Shown: piece by piece, positions 8,186 to 16,356 of the stretch
Layout: every line of letters begins with the position of its first letter
Numbering within the stretch: position 1 is the stretch's first letter
Origin: Oscillospiraceae bacterium
Lineage (GTDB): Bacteria > Bacillota > Clostridia > Oscillospirales > Ruminococcaceae
Direction: 5' to 3'
DNA length: 16,937 nucleotides
NCBI GenBank assembly: GCA_017828935.1
Contig: JAGAUG010000098.1
Span: 1-16,937, forward strand
Notes under the pieces: generated by a model
The model's database searches: none
Seen by the model: the letters and a program-made list of their open reading frames with translations, nothing else
What the model was told of the DNA's origin: nothing
Made by a program: the position numbers and the translations under genes

Positions 8186-9483
8186 TTATTCTCTACCCCA
8201 AACGCCGTAATCTATAAATAATTTTTTTCCGCCGCCGACATCTTGTTTTAAATAAGTATTAACCGGATATTTTTTATTAAATCCGAATTTATAATCTTTC
8301 CCGCTACTATCTTTAGCGTGATATATATAATAACTAAATATAAAATCTTGGGTTTTAGACCCGTCGGGATTTATTTTTATAGAATTTTCGACAGGCGAAA
8401 CAGTATAAAAATAATGTATATTTTGTAACATTTCTTCCCAACTATCATCATAAGTTTTTTTTCTAAAAAATTCGTGTTTAAAATTTTTAGAAACTAAGCT
8501 CTCTAAATTATTACTCGGATCGTAATTTATCTTAACTCTAACCGGGATTTTAAGCTCAGCACCAAACGGCTTTACATCATTTCCAGTTTCCCCATCACTT
8601 TTATTTCCAGTTCCATTTAAATTACCAGATTTTAAATAATAACAATTATCGATATACCCTCTCAAAAATCCACAAATCATACCAATGTTTATATCTTCAT
8701 TAACTATACCTTCATAAATAAATCTTTCTACACGACAATTAATCAATTTTCCAATATTGTATCCCGCTATTCCTCCAATATATTTAGATGCTTCATTAAA
8801 AAAATATAAATTTTTCACCTCTAAATTTTCAATAACTCCTTCACAATCAACACACCCAAATAATCCAATATCATCTCCTGTTACAGAACAATATAACCCG
8901 CTAATCGTTTTATTATTTCCGTCGAAAATTCCTTTATATTTATTACTATAATCTTTTCCGATCGGCGTCCAGCTTAAAGCGCCTAAAGCTGATTTTTTTT
9001 CTCCTCCAAGCTTATCATACTCTGTTCCTCCAAGAAGATCTTTTAAGCCACTATACGCGTCTCCATCTGCTAAACTAATTACTTCGATATCTTTTATTAA
9101 TTTCGCGTTGGCATTTGGTGTTGGAGTTATTGCTTTAGTTGAATCATTACTAAACTTGTTTGTGTATCCATTAACTATATCAGCAAAACCATATAACTCA
9201 GCTTTATTATTTATTTGATAAACGCCATTAACTAGCTCCGGTAACTGTCTACCCGCTTTCGTTCCAACACCTACAGATACCTCGCCTTGTTCTTTATATC
9301 CGTCTACAATTTCTATAACAACCGGCTCGATCGTTCCAAAAGACCGAATACTAATACTTAGTAAAAATATTACAAAAATTATTATGTATTTATGTCTACT
9401 AATACCCCCCCCGTACCAAATTTTGGTAATTTGATATTTAAATTTTTAAAATTAAATTTTTTTAAATTATTTATAAAATACAT
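8186..9483 (-). CDS. GLUG-type secreted/surface protein, frameshifted at poly-G tract
   Basis: Start ATG at 9483-9481 has GGAGG 8 bases upstream and a consensus promoter. This frame runs into eight G (9412-9405) and stops at 9382-9384 after 33 codons. The frame one base away is open without a stop from 9413 to 8186, yet has no ATG, GTG or TTG before a GTG at 8818. With nine G the gene is continuous: 432 residues. The restored product has a basic N-terminus, a hydrophobic signal or anchor segment at about 33-46 (YIIIFVIFLLSISI), a segment like the AELYGFADIVNG leaders of gut Firmicute surface proteins (about 94-106), then GLUG-like repeats: WTPIG, YKGIFDGNNKTISGLY, IGLFG, GVIENLEV, GGIAGYNIGKLINC, IDNCYYL. 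The rest (about 300-432) is unrecognised, Lys/Tyr-rich, without an LPXTG anchor. Probably an exported beta-helical surface protein; ligand unknown. Phase-variable gene, recent pseudogene and sequencing error are all possible. Confidence 0.75.
9405..9412 (-). repeat. Poly-G8 homopolymer, candidate slipped-strand switch
   Basis: Eight consecutive C on the plus strand (G on the coding strand), in codons 24-27 of the GLUG gene. I noticed no other G/C run of this length in the window; the next longest seen is five C at 11761-11765. Reading from the upstream ATG: 7 G gives an immediate TAG, 8 G (as here) gives a 33-residue peptide, and 6, 9 or 12 G opens the full frame. This is the usual behaviour of a homopolymeric contingency tract. 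Confidence 0.8.
9414..9428. repeat. Short perfect inverted repeat next to the poly-G tract
   Basis: TACCAAATTTTGGTA is 7 bases, a central T, and the exact reverse complement. It begins one base from the G/C run and lies inside the coding start of the GLUG gene. It may be chance in A+T-rich DNA, or a small cruciform or protein site. Confidence 0.4.
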
Positions 9484-9525
9484 AAAAATTTCCTCCAAAT
9501 AAATAAAAAATTATATTCTAGTTTT

Positions 9526-9554
9526 ATTATATTATATTTTTTATTATATGTCAA
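9526..9554 (-). promoter_or_regulatory. Perfect consensus vegetative promoter for the GLUG gene
   Basis: On the minus strand TTGACA (9554-9549), a spacer of exactly 17 bases and TATAAT (9531-9526) match the sigma-A/sigma-70 consensus at every position. The predicted transcript start is near 9519, giving a leader of about 36 bases before the ATG at 9483, with the ribosome binding site at 9496-9491. No operator or attenuator is visible between promoter and gene. Confidence 0.88.
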
Positions 9555-9585
9555 GCGTTTTTTTAATTTTATATTAAAAAATAAG

Positions 9586-9631
9586 CCTGAAAATAAACTC
9601 TTAAGTTTTTTAGCTTAAATTTATTTTCAGG
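9586..9631 (-). terminator. Intrinsic terminator of the envelope operon
   Basis: CCTGAAAATAAA (9586-9597) and TTTATTTTCAGG (9620-9631) are exact reverse complements. The stem continues inward with TTAAG/CTTAA (9601-9605 and 9614-9618) after a small internal loop. On the minus strand it begins 25 bases after the ABC gene's stop and is followed by CTTATTTTTT. It separates the operon from the GLUG promoter at 9554. Confidence 0.88.
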
Positions 9632-9655
9632 ATATTTTAAATATAAATTATAAAT

Positions 9656-11422
9656 TTATATTTTATATTGACTGTTATATAAAGTCGCGTAAATACCAGA
9701 TTTTTTTAAAAGTTCTTCGTGAGAACCAGATTCTAAAATCTGACCATCATCCATCACGAATATAATATCTGCGTTTTTGATCGTACTGAGTCTGTGAGCG
9801 ATAATAAAACTCGTTCGATCTTTCATCAAGTTATCTAAAGCTCTTTGAATCTTTCTTTCTGTTTTTGTGTCAACACTGCTAGTTGCCTCGTCTAAAATTA
9901 AAATTTTAGGATCCGTAATCATCGCTCTAGCAATCATCAAAAGTTGCTTTTCGCCTTGAGAAACATTTTCTCCGTCATTTAATAAAACAGTATTATATCC
10001 GTCTGGAAAAGTTTGGATATAATGATCAACATACGCCAATTGAGCGGCCTTTTTTATTTCCTCGTCGCTCGCGCTCGAATTTCCATATCTAATATTTTCA
10101 GCAATAGAACCACTAAAAATCCAAGAATCTTGTAAAACCATCGAAAAAAATTGTCTTAAGTTATCTTTAGATAATCTCGAAATATCTATTTCGTCTAGAT
10201 AAATACAGCCTTTATTAACTTCATAAAATCTCATCAAAAGCTTTATAATTGTCGTCTTTCCTGAGCCCGTTGCTCCAACAAAAGCGACTTTTTGACCGGC
10301 TTTAACCTCAAAAGAAATATTTTTAATAATATCTTTATTTTTTTCGTACCCAAAACAAACGTTTTCAAATCTAATATTCCCGTTAATTTCTTTAGGTAAT
10401 TTTATAATATTTTTTTCTTGTTGTTCTTCTTTTGTTTCTAAAAAATCAAACACTCTTTGAGTCGCCGCCAATATCTTTTGAAATACTGATGTAATATTAG
10501 ACATCTGTAAAACTGGCTGGTTTAAATTCTTAACGTAGTTTATAAAAGCTGAAACGTTTCCAATACTCATCGAACCTCTTATCGTTAAAATACACGATAT
10601 AGATATAACTAACATACAGTTTATATTTCCTAAAAAAAATACAATAGGCGTCAAGATAGTTGAAAAAAAAGACGCGCGCCAAGAAGACTTATAAAGCCTA
10701 GAATTAATATCTTCAAATAATTCAATAGACTTTTTTTCTGCGTTGAACGCTTTAACAATACTGTGTTGAGAAAAAAACTCTTCAACACAACTATTTAAAT
10801 CTCCGATTAAATTTTGTTGCGCTTTAAAAAATTTTTGAGATCTTTTTACGATAAAATTCATCGCAATATAATCTAACAAAATTATAACTAAAACAATAGT
10901 CGCGCAACGCCAACTTATCAAAAACATGGCTATCAAAGTCCCTAAAATCGTTATAATCGAACTAAAAAACTGGACTAGTACGCGACTTAAAGTCGAAGTC
11001 ATCGCTTCTACGTCGTTTATAAATCTAGACAAAATATCTCCGTTAGAAACTTTATCAAAATAACTTACTGGTAATTTATTTAATTTTTGATTCATCTCTT
11101 TTCTAATCTTGTATGTCAACTCAACAGAAACTTTAGACATCAAATAGCCTTGAAAATACAAAATAACATTCCCGACTAAATATAAAACTATTATTAATAT
11201 AATTATATTAATAATATATTTTATATTTATTAAATTTGCCCCCGAACCATCGACAAGCGCTCTATAAAACTCGTCTATAATTAAAGCTAAAAATTTAGGG
11301 GTAGCTATATTAATAACTACAGAAAACAAACCAAATAACAGCGCTAAAATTATTTTAAATTTATATATACTAATATATTTAATAAGCTTATATACAACGG
11401 CTTTATCTGTCTTTTGGTTCAT
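9656..11422 (-). CDS. ABC exporter half-transporter, consensus catalytic NBD
   Basis: Type IV (MsbA/MdlB-like) ABC exporter half-transporter, 588 residues: a membrane domain of about six helices (residues ~15-310) then a nucleotide-binding domain. Seen: Walker A GATGSGKTT near 382-389, Q-loop VLQDS, signature degenerate as VSQGEKQ (not LSGGQ) near 485-491, Walker B ILILDEATSSVD with catalytic Glu near 508-517, and switch His in AHRLST near 541. Start ATG with AAAGGAG 9 bases upstream. It lies 29 bases after the 739-residue half-transporter, whose defects are complementary (intact signature, altered Glu and His), so the two should form an asymmetric heterodimer like BmrCD, LmrCD or TM287/288. 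Substrate unknown: lipid, drug, peptide or glycan intermediate are all possible. The operon terminator follows 25 bases after the stop. Confidence 0.93.
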   Translation of the reverse strand: MNQKTDKAVVYKLIKYISIYKFKIILALLFGLFSVVINIATPKFLALIIDEFYRALVDGSGANLINIKYIINIIILIIVLYLVGNVILYFQGYLMSKVSVELTYKIRKEMNQKLNKLPVSYFDKVSNGDILSRFINDVEAMTSTLSRVLVQFFSSIITILGTLIAMFLISWRCATIVLVIILLDYIAMNFIVKRSQKFFKAQQNLIGDLNSCVEEFFSQHSIVKAFNAEKKSIELFEDINSRLYKSSWRASFFSTILTPIVFFLGNINCMLVISISCILTIRGSMSIGNVSAFINYVKNLNQPVLQMSNITSVFQKILAATQRVFDFLETKEEQQEKNIIKLPKEINGNIRFENVCFGYEKNKDIIKNISFEVKAGQKVAFVGATGSGKTTIIKLLMRFYEVNKGCIYLDEIDISRLSKDNLRQFFSMVLQDSWIFSGSIAENIRYGNSSASDEEIKKAAQLAYVDHYIQTFPDGYNTVLLNDGENVSQGEKQLLMIARAMITDPKILILDEATSSVDTKTERKIQRALDNLMKDRTSFIIAHRLSTIKNADIIFVMDDGQILESGSHEELLKKSGIYATLYNSQYKI

Positions 11423-11451
11423 TTTTAGATTCTCCTTTCTTTAACTTATTT

Positions 11452-13671
11452 TTATTTTAATAAATCTTCTGGTAGCTGATTTGACGCGATCTCAAAATAT
11501 TCTTTACATGTTTTTAAAAGTTCTTTATGCGTCCCTTGACCAACTATTTGTCCTTTTTCTAAGACAATAATTTTATCGGCGTTAATTACCGTACTTACTC
11601 TTTGAGCGACTATTACAACAGCTACTTGTTTAAGATAATTAGATATAGCCTTTCTTATTTTAAAATCTGTATTAAAGTCTAACGCAGAGAAACTATCGTC
11701 AAAAATATAAATCTTAGATTTTTTTAAAAGCGCCCGAGCAATAGACAATCTTTGTCTTTGTCCCCCAGAAATATTTTCGCCTCTTTGGGAAATTTTAGAT
11801 AAAAATTTATCTTGTTTTTGATTTATAAAATCTTGAGCTTGAGCGATCTTCGCTACTTCTCTTATTTTTTTATTTGCAGCTTTTTCGTCACCATATTTTA
11901 TATTACTCTCAATTGTTCCTTTGAATAAAATTCCTTTTTGAGGCGCGTAGCTAATTTGATTTCTTAGAGTTTCTAGAGAAATATTTTTTATATTAACTTT
12001 ATCTAGTAATATTTCTCCGTCGCTAACGTCGTAAAATCTAAAAATCAAATTAACCAACGTACTCTTCCCTGAACCAGTTGAACCGATAAAAGCAGTTGTT
12101 TGACCGGGTTTAATTTCAAACGAAATATTTTTTAAAACAAATTCTTTAGCTCCCGGATATAAAAAACTAACGTTTTTAAAACAAATTTCGCCTTTAAAAT
12201 CAGCTTTATTAATCTTATTTTGTGTATCTAAAACACTAGATTTTGTATTTAAAACTTCTAAAACACGTCTAGCTGATACGCTCGCTCTGGGAATCTCAAC
12301 AAACATCATCGACATCATCAAAAACGAAAATATAACATTCATTGTATAATTAATATAAACTATAATATCTCCAACTTGAAACTCCGACTTAAAAATATAT
12401 TTATAGCTAATCCAAACAATAATAACCATCGAAATATTAACAATAAAAAATATTAACGGGTTCATTAGATTCATTATTTTTTCTATATACCACTTTGTTT
12501 TTTTTAGCTCGTAATTTCTTTCTTCGAATTTTTTTTCTTCAAATTTTTGAGTATTAAAAGCTCTAATCGAAAGTACTCCTGTTAAACTTTCTCTTGTTAC
12601 TAAATTAATTTTATCAATAAGTTTTTGAACTAAATTAAATTTCGGAATAACTAAAAATAATATTACCGAAATTAAAACCAGTAATATTAATATTATAATT
12701 AATATTGCCCAAGAAATTTCTATGTTTTTTTCATAAACTTTTTTAAAAGCAATTACACCAAACATTGGCGCAAAAAATATATTTTCTAAAAAATAAAAAA
12801 TAAAATCCTGTATCTGGTTTATGTCGTTAGTTGTTCTTGTAATAAGTGATGAGACCGAAAATTTATCTATTTCTAACTTCGAAAAATTCATTACGGATTT
12901 AAATAAATCTCGTTTTAAATTTCTAGCGACACCAGAAGAACAAATCGACGTTATAAATATTATAAAAACCCAAGAAACATCAGCTAATAATATATATATT
13001 AACATTTGTTTACTTTTTTGTTTAATATAATTTTTTTGTAAAATCTTAACATCTAAATTTATTTTATCATAACTATTTTTTATTTTTTTTAATATTAAAC
13101 TAGAAACCTGATCTTTTTTTATTTTATTTATATTATTATCTATTATTTTTAAAATTTTATTTTTATTATTTATATTATTTTTATTATTTATTTGATAAAT
13201 AATATTTTTATTTGCTTTAAGTCCAGTATTTTTTAATATTATATTTTTAATATTAATATTTTTTTCAGACTCAAAAATCAAAAAAATATTAAACAAATTT
13301 TTATCAAGAGCTTCGAGTTCTTTTTTATTTTTATTTAAATTAATATATATATCTTTATTTTTAAAATCTAATTCTATATTTTTAAATTTTATATTATTTT
13401 CTAACTGACTTTGTTTTGTTAATTTTTTATAAGATTTTAAAACAAGTTTTTTATTTTCTTGAGTAGACAAACTTAAAATATCTTCTCTTGTTTTTTTATT
13501 AATAACAACGGGAATATAATTATTAATTCCAAACTGTTCGATTCCGTCGCTAATCATATCGCCCATACATTCCGGTAAGGCTAACTCAGATATAACTTCG
13601 ATTATAACAAATATAATTAAAAATATAACCAAAAACAAATATGGTTTTAAATATTTGTATATTTTCAGCAT
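11452..13671 (-). CDS. ABC exporter half-transporter, degenerate NBD and large extracytoplasmic insert
   Basis: Partner half-transporter, 739 residues against about 580 for the family. Extra length lies after the first helix (about 14-33, then ELALPECMGDMISDGI): residues about 50-222 are Lys/Asn/Ile-rich and hydrophilic and should face outside before the second helix (YILLADVSWVFIIFI). Clostridial relatives with LPxxM-type TM1 segments also carry such an insert. NBD: Walker A GSTGSGKST near 529-537, Q-loop YAPQKG, intact signature ISGGQRQ near 633-639, Walker B IYIFDDSFSALD with Asp replacing the catalytic Glu, and AQRVST with Gln replacing the switch His. This is the typical degenerate-site half of a heterodimeric exporter. 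The start ATG has AGGAG 8 bases upstream, overlapping the stop of the DHHW gene. DNA encoding the insert is extremely A+T-rich (1 G/C in 13141-13200). Confidence 0.92.
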   Translation of the reverse strand: MLKIYKYLKPYLFLVIFLIIFVIIEVISELALPECMGDMISDGIEQFGINNYIPVVINKKTREDILSLSTQENKKLVLKSYKKLTKQSQLENNIKFKNIELDFKNKDIYINLNKNKKELEALDKNLFNIFLIFESEKNINIKNIILKNTGLKANKNIIYQINNKNNINNKNKILKIIDNNINKIKKDQVSSLILKKIKNSYDKINLDVKILQKNYIKQKSKQMLIYILLADVSWVFIIFITSICSSGVARNLKRDLFKSVMNFSKLEIDKFSVSSLITRTTNDINQIQDFIFYFLENIFFAPMFGVIAFKKVYEKNIEISWAILIIILILLVLISVILFLVIPKFNLVQKLIDKINLVTRESLTGVLSIRAFNTQKFEEKKFEERNYELKKTKWYIEKIMNLMNPLIFFIVNISMVIIVWISYKYIFKSEFQVGDIIVYINYTMNVIFSFLMMSMMFVEIPRASVSARRVLEVLNTKSSVLDTQNKINKADFKGEICFKNVSFLYPGAKEFVLKNISFEIKPGQTTAFIGSTGSGKSTLVNLIFRFYDVSDGEILLDKVNIKNISLETLRNQISYAPQKGILFKGTIESNIKYGDEKAANKKIREVAKIAQAQDFINQKQDKFLSKISQRGENISGGQRQRLSIARALLKKSKIYIFDDSFSALDFNTDFKIRKAISNYLKQVAVVIVAQRVSTVINADKIIVLEKGQIVGQGTHKELLKTCKEYFEIASNQLPEDLLK

Positions 13672-13682
13672 CCAAACATCTC

Positions 13683-14843
13683 CTAACTTAAATACTTACT
13701 CAAATATTCTAGTTTATCGATATGATTATCAGAAACAAAATTAATAAAATTATAAATAATTAAAATATTATTAATATTATTTTTATTAAAAAAATTTTTT
13801 AGATCATCTTGTTTTATATATCTAAGATCTATAATATATATTTTATTATAATTATAAGTCAAAAATGGAACTAAGCTGTTTGAATACGAATCTTTAATTA
13901 TACAAATATTGTCTTTTTTGTTTTTAGATTCTTGAGAAGTTATAATACAAAGACCGTGGTTTCCATATAAAAATCCTGAGTATTTATCTCTCTCTTTAAA
14001 TTTTTTAATATTATATAAATTATTATATATTTTATTATCAGCGACCATTGACTTAATTGGCGCTTCATAGCAAATTATATCGTCCGGTTTTTTCCAAGAA
14101 ATTTTAGCTCTTGAATAATATGTCCCGTAAAAATTTTTAATTTTATATTTTTTTATTAAATTAATATCTACTGGGTCATAATCTAAATATTTAGAAGCTC
14201 CTGAATAAAAATAATAAGCTCCTGTTGTAGTCCAGTGGTGATCTGTAAAATAATAAATTTTATTATTTTTATTATTTAAAAATTCAAAGCTATCTATTAA
14301 TTTTAAATTATCAAATTTTTTTGATAACAAATTTTTGTAAATTTTATTAATATATATTTTTTGATCAATATTTTTAAGACCTAACGGTAACTTATCTTTT
14401 AAAATTTCGTATGAACTCGGAATAATCGAAAAATAAATTTTAGATTTATTATTTTTTATAAATTTTTTTATATTATCTGTATTTTTATTTAATTTATCTT
14501 GATCTATACTAATTAATTTATCAAACAAATAATTATTTTTGCCAATAATTATATTATTATTTTCGCTTTTTAATAATAACATCTCTGTTAGCATTTTTAT
14601 ATTAATCCAACTATCTCTAAAAACAAACTGATCGTTTATATATTTCTCGTATTTTTCAGAAAAATTATTATTTATAAATTTATTTAATCTAAAACTTGGC
14701 TTTTGTTGTAAATATCTATTTTCTATCTCAGAAAAAGTTTTATTTTTTGAAAAAAAATTAATAAAACTAAAAATTAATATAAAAAAAGAAAAAGATACTA
14801 ATAACAAATATTTTTTTAAATAATAAAAAAACTTAACTTGCAC
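13683..14843 (-). CDS. DHHW-family protein (AlgX/AlgJ-like acetylation partner)
   Basis: 386 residues with one N-terminal hydrophobic segment (about 12-31, YLLLVSFSFFILIFSFINFF), so probably membrane-anchored with an extracytoplasmic domain. The family hallmark YYFTDHHWTTTGAYYFY is near residues 197-213, and a late IIKDSYSNSLVPFL segment supplies the Asp-Ser motif expected of an SGNH-like fold; together they suggest a Ser-Asp-His acyl-transfer site. DHHW proteins usually sit beside AlgI-type MBOAT proteins, as here: the MBOAT gene is 45 bases upstream. Likely role: moving acetyl groups, brought across the membrane by the MBOAT, onto a surface polysaccharide (inference). Start is GTG at 14843, chosen for GAGGAAG 7 bases upstream; ATG at 14850 abuts that site and is out of frame. 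The gene is markedly A+T-rich with many Asn, Lys and Ile codons. Confidence 0.88.
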   Translation of the reverse strand: MQVKFFYYLKKYLLLVSFSFFILIFSFINFFSKNKTFSEIENRYLQQKPSFRLNKFINNNFSEKYEKYINDQFVFRDSWINIKMLTEMLLLKSENNNIIIGKNNYLFDKLISIDQDKLNKNTDNIKKFIKNNKSKIYFSIIPSSYEILKDKLPLGLKNIDQKIYINKIYKNLLSKKFDNLKLIDSFEFLNNKNNKIYYFTDHHWTTTGAYYFYSGASKYLDYDPVDINLIKKYKIKNFYGTYYSRAKISWKKPDDIICYEAPIKSMVADNKIYNNLYNIKKFKERDKYSGFLYGNHGLCIITSQESKNKKDNICIIKDSYSNSLVPFLTYNYNKIYIIDLRYIKQDDLKNFFNKNNINNILIIYNFINFVSDNHIDKLEYLSKYLS

Positions 14844-14888
14844 TGAGCATCTTCCTCTCTAAAATTAAAAAATCAAAAAATTAAAAAT

Positions 14889-16280
14889 CTAAAACCTAAA
14901 ATATAAAAACGGATTATATGTCGCATCAACTAAATAAGCAACAGATAAAATTAATAATATTATTAATACTATAGTATCTAAAAATATATTTGATTTAATT
15001 TTTTTATTATAAAAATTAAAAATTAATGGTGTTGACAATATTATAGATAAAATTAAAATAATAAAATAATTTTTTAAATAATACACCCAATCTAATTTAA
15101 AATTAAAATTAAATAAATTAAATATAAATATTTTTAATTTATTTATATCGTCAACAGCAAAAAGAGCCCAGCTAATCAAAATAATAAATAATAAATAAAT
15201 ATGAGAAAATATCTTGTGTCTATTTAAAAAATCAAGCAAACAAAATTTTTTAAATTTTATTTTTTCTATTGTTAGTAATAAGAAAAAAAACAAACCCCAA
15301 AAGATAAAATTCCAATTAGCGCCGTGCCAAAATCCCGTTGAAAACCAAACAATAAATAAATTAAAAGTTCTTCGCCAGTTTGAACACCTGTTGCCTCCAA
15401 GCGGAATATATAAATATTCTTTAAACCAAGAACTTAGAGTTATATGCCACCTGCGCCAAAATTCAGTAACACTTTTAGATATATACGGAAAATCAAAATT
15501 TTTGGGAAATTCAAAGCCGAGCATCTTTCCTAAACCAATCGCCATCAAAGAATAACCACTAAAATCAAAATATATTTGAATCGCAAAGGCGATTAATCCA
15601 AGCCAAGCTAAAACAAAAGAAATATTTTCAAGTCCTATATTTTCGATCTCAGACCAAAGACATCCAACATTATTGGCTATCAACACTTTTTTTCCGAGGC
15701 CTAAAATAAATAATCTAATACCATCTTGAATTTTATCTAAAGTAATTTCTCTATATTTAAGTTCTTTATTTATATCTGTATATTTAACAATAGGTCCAGC
15801 TATTAGTTGAGGAAACAACACAACAAAAGCTGAAAAATCGACAATATTCTTTTCGGCCTTTATTTTATTTCGATAAACGTCGATTACATAAGATAAAATT
15901 TGAAAAATATAAAAACTGATCCCAAGCGGCAAGGTGAATCTCAAAAACGAAATTTTAAGGCCTGTAATATAATTTATATTTTCTATAAAAAAATTATAGT
16001 ATTTAAAAAAAAATAATTCTCCTAAATTAAATAAAACAGCCGTTGATAAAACTAATTTTGAAATAATTTTATTATTTATATTATTTTCTAAAATAATCGC
16101 TAAAACATAATTTATTAATATCGTAAATATCATAATAAAAAAATACTTAGGTTCACCCCAAGAATAAAAAACAAAACTTAAAATCATAATTACGAAATTT
16201 TTAAATCTAAACGGAGCTAAATAATAAATTAATAATAACGGCAAAAAAACAAATAAAAATAAAATACTACTAAAAACCAT
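14889..16280 (-). CDS. MBOAT O-acyltransferase, AlgI/DltB-like
   Basis: Polytopic membrane protein of 463 residues, a usual AlgI-like length. It starts MVFSSILFLFVFLPLLLIYY and contains FVFYSWGEPKY, both typical of this group. Catalytic-region motifs: WRRWHITLSSWFKEYLYIPLGGNR near residues 270-293, and STGFWHGANWNFIFWG near 315-330 with the invariant MBOAT histidine. The family passes acyl groups, usually acetyl, across the membrane for O-acylation of polysaccharide or teichoic acid; with a DHHW gene next, polysaccharide O-acetylation is more likely than D-alanylation (no dltA or dltC here). Start ATG has a modest AGGAC-type site about 11 bases upstream. It is the first gene of the minus-strand operon. 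I see no convincing promoter between it and the rnpB terminator, so read-through from rnpB is possible. Confidence 0.92.
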   Translation of the reverse strand: MVFSSILFLFVFLPLLLIYYLAPFRFKNFVIMILSFVFYSWGEPKYFFIMIFTILINYVLAIILENNINNKIISKLVLSTAVLFNLGELFFFKYYNFFIENINYITGLKISFLRFTLPLGISFYIFQILSYVIDVYRNKIKAEKNIVDFSAFVVLFPQLIAGPIVKYTDINKELKYREITLDKIQDGIRLFILGLGKKVLIANNVGCLWSEIENIGLENISFVLAWLGLIAFAIQIYFDFSGYSLMAIGLGKMLGFEFPKNFDFPYISKSVTEFWRRWHITLSSWFKEYLYIPLGGNRCSNWRRTFNLFIVWFSTGFWHGANWNFIFWGLFFFLLLTIEKIKFKKFCLLDFLNRHKIFSHIYLLFIILISWALFAVDDINKLKIFIFNLFNFNFKLDWVYYLKNYFIILILSIILSTPLIFNFYNKKIKSNIFLDTIVLIILLILSVAYLVDATYNPFLYFRF

Positions 16281-16314
16281 TTATTTTTTCGTCCTATATA
16301 AAACAAAAAATTTA

Positions 16315-16350
16315 ATATTACGACTGATTAAAATTTATCAGTCGTAATAT
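16315..16350 (-). terminator. Intrinsic terminator of rnpB
   Basis: Two exact 14-base arms (16315-16328, 16337-16350) around an 8-base loop, containing the stable ACGACTGAT/ATCAGTCGT part. On the minus strand the hairpin begins a few bases after the predicted rnpB 3' end and is followed by TAAATTTTTTG, a usable U-tract. It lies only 34 bases before the MBOAT start codon. Confidence 0.85.
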
Positions 16351-16356
16351 ATTAAA

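Noticed and set aside
8186..8818. A complete 210-residue gene starting at GTG 8818
   Set aside because: The reading frame is open far upstream (to 9413) and encodes the first GLUG-like repeats and a hydrophobic segment; the GTG is an internal Val codon without a convincing ribosome binding site.
8757..8951. Plus-strand open reading frame opposite the GLUG gene
   Set aside because: It is the complement of the GLUG repeats and resembles no known protein.
12821..13030. Plus-strand open reading frame opposite the ABC gene
   Set aside because: Short, antisense to the transmembrane domain of a clear ABC subunit, with no ribosome binding site seen.
14841..14850. ATG at 14850 as the DHHW gene start
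   Set aside because: It is out of frame, terminates after five codons and directly abuts the ribosome binding site; the GTG at 14843 fits.
15214..15555. Plus-strand open reading frame of 113 codons
   Set aside because: It is antisense to the conserved MBOAT catalytic motifs; its apparent coding is a shadow of that gene.
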